Source of the DNA: Williamsia faeni
GTDB taxonomy: Bacteria; Actinomycetota; Actinomycetes; Mycobacteriales; Mycobacteriaceae
NCBI GenBank assembly: GCA_003202005.1
Contig: QJJF01000001.1
Coordinates: 341,099 to 405,098 of the forward strand
DNA: 64,000 nt
Direction: 5' to 3'
In this document: positions 63,436-64,000 of the stretch, in pieces
Numbering within the stretch: position 1 is the first letter of the stretch
Layout: every line of letters begins with the position of its first letter
Made by a program: the position numbers and the translations under genes
The notes under the pieces: model-generated
What the model was told of the DNA's origin: nothing
The model's database searches: none
Seen by the model: only the letters and a program-made list of their open reading frames with translations

Positions 63436-64000
63436 TCAGGGGGTGGGCGCCGGTGCCGGGGTGGATGGCGCGGGAGCCGCTGGACCAGGCGTTGCCGAAC
63501 CTTCTGGTGCCGGGACCGGGACCGTGGATGCCCCGACCTTGTCGGCCTCGGTGGCAAGTCTGGCCTTCACCGAATCATCGGTCAGGATATCGATGTTCGA
63601 GACCAGCCACTTGTCCCCGGACTTCTCCATCGAATACTCCAGCCGACTGGCCTCGATCGATACCAGATCCTTGCCACCCTTGGTGACGGACTGGTTCATG
63701 AAGATCAGAAGCAGGGCTGTGTCCTGGGTGGAGTTGACAACCCCGGCCTCCTGGATGGTCACCTCTGATTTGACCTGCTGGTCTTTTACCGCGACAACAA
63801 GATTCGCGTTGGTGATGATCTCGTCGTATTCCTTTTGCGCCGCGCCGGTGAGCAGTGTTTTCGTCTGCTCCACCTGCTGCGCGACGTTGTCCGGCGCATA
63901 TCCGAACATCATTGTCGCCGCATGTGTTCCGGCTTCGAGCGACTCACCCCGGGCATCTTCGGTCAGCTTGGTGTCGCGGTAGTGCAGACCGGTAATTGTC
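63436..64000 (-). CDS. Mce-associated protein, N-terminus outside the window
   Basis: About 187 residues open to the right edge. The sequence LTEDARGESLEAGTHAATMMFGYAPDNVAQQVEQTKTLLTGAAQKEYDEI, then VTIQEAGVVNSTQDTALLLIFMNQSVTKGGK and MEKSGDKWLVSNIDIL, is the Mce-associated (Mas) pattern: helix after a membrane anchor, then a curved beta sheet. A Pro/Ala-rich tail ends the protein. The membrane segment and start should lie beyond 64000. Such proteins stabilise Mce lipid-import complexes; no mce gene is visible here. Confidence 0.82.
   Translation of the reverse strand, partial: TITGLHYRDTKLTEDARGESLEAGTHAATMMFGYAPDNVAQQVEQTKTLLTGAAQKEYDEIITNANLVVAVKDQQVKSEVTIQEAGVVNSTQDTALLLIFMNQSVTKGGKDLVSIEASRLEYSMEKSGDKWLVSNIDILTDDSVKARLATEADKVGASTVPVPAPEGSATPGPAAPAPSTPAPAPTP

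Overview
The window reads as chromosome from a GC-rich actinomycete of the order Mycobacteriales, most likely Gordonia or a close relative. Evidence: mycothiol synthesis (mshA), senX3-regX3, carD, an MhuD-type haem-degrading enzyme, an Mce-associated protein at the right edge, frequent GTG/TTG starts, 4-nt stop/start overlaps, and two long blocks that keep the gene order I recall from M. tuberculosis (around Rv0486-Rv0509 and Rv3579c-Rv3592). Genus is an inference; no rRNA gene is present.

Layout. (1) 1-16.1 kb, conserved core: rex-hemA with a Rex operator, glutaredoxin, SerB1-like HAD protein, acyltransferase, GalE2-like epimerase, tiny ribosomal protein bS22, a helix-turn-helix protein, proC, a thioesterase, a TIM-barrel isomerase, a repeat-bearing membrane protein and a Ppx/GppA phosphatase, then regX3-senX3, a small GNAT and gpmA. 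(2) 16.2-27.6 kb, accessory insert between gpmA and ybjN: a PtpB-like phosphatase, MFS exporter, orphan ABC binding lipoprotein, TetR regulator, and a six-gene oxidative operon (Rieske oxygenase, NTF2-like protein, P450, ferredoxin, SDR, second NTF2-like protein), then a convergent acyl-CoA ligase. Two copies of the same 16-bp inverted repeat, one in front of the TetR/lipoprotein pair and one inside the operon promoter, suggest a single regulon. (3) 27.6-30.5 kb: ybjN, mshA and a hydrolase in one overlapping operon. (4) 30.6-48.7 kb, mixed accessory: pirin, a dialkylglycine-decarboxylase-like aminotransferase, a DUF222/HNH (13E12-type) protein next to a hexanucleotide tract and a decayed 0.85-kb region, a P450-TetR pair with its own operator, a zinc-type ABC importer, a large SARP/AAA regulator beside an FAD oxidase that carries SARP-like direct repeats, an esterase-MaoC-lipoprotein operon and a hydrolase. 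(5) 48.7-64 kb, second conserved core: rlmB, cysS, ispF, ispD, carD, a hotdog protein, lpqE, radA, thioesterase, disA, membrane protein, carbonic anhydrase, mutY, hydrolase, mhuD, aldehyde dehydrogenase and a partial Mce-associated gene.

Most interesting: the oxidative operon and its predicted TetR regulon (20.1-25.9 kb), with a possible leaderless leader ORF; a palindromic repeat of about 62 bp found twice, each time between convergent gene ends (3.4 and 48.7 kb); candidate autoregulatory sites for Rex and RegX3; SARP-type repeats at 43.77 kb; and carbonic anhydrase/mutY genes whose divergent starts overlap.
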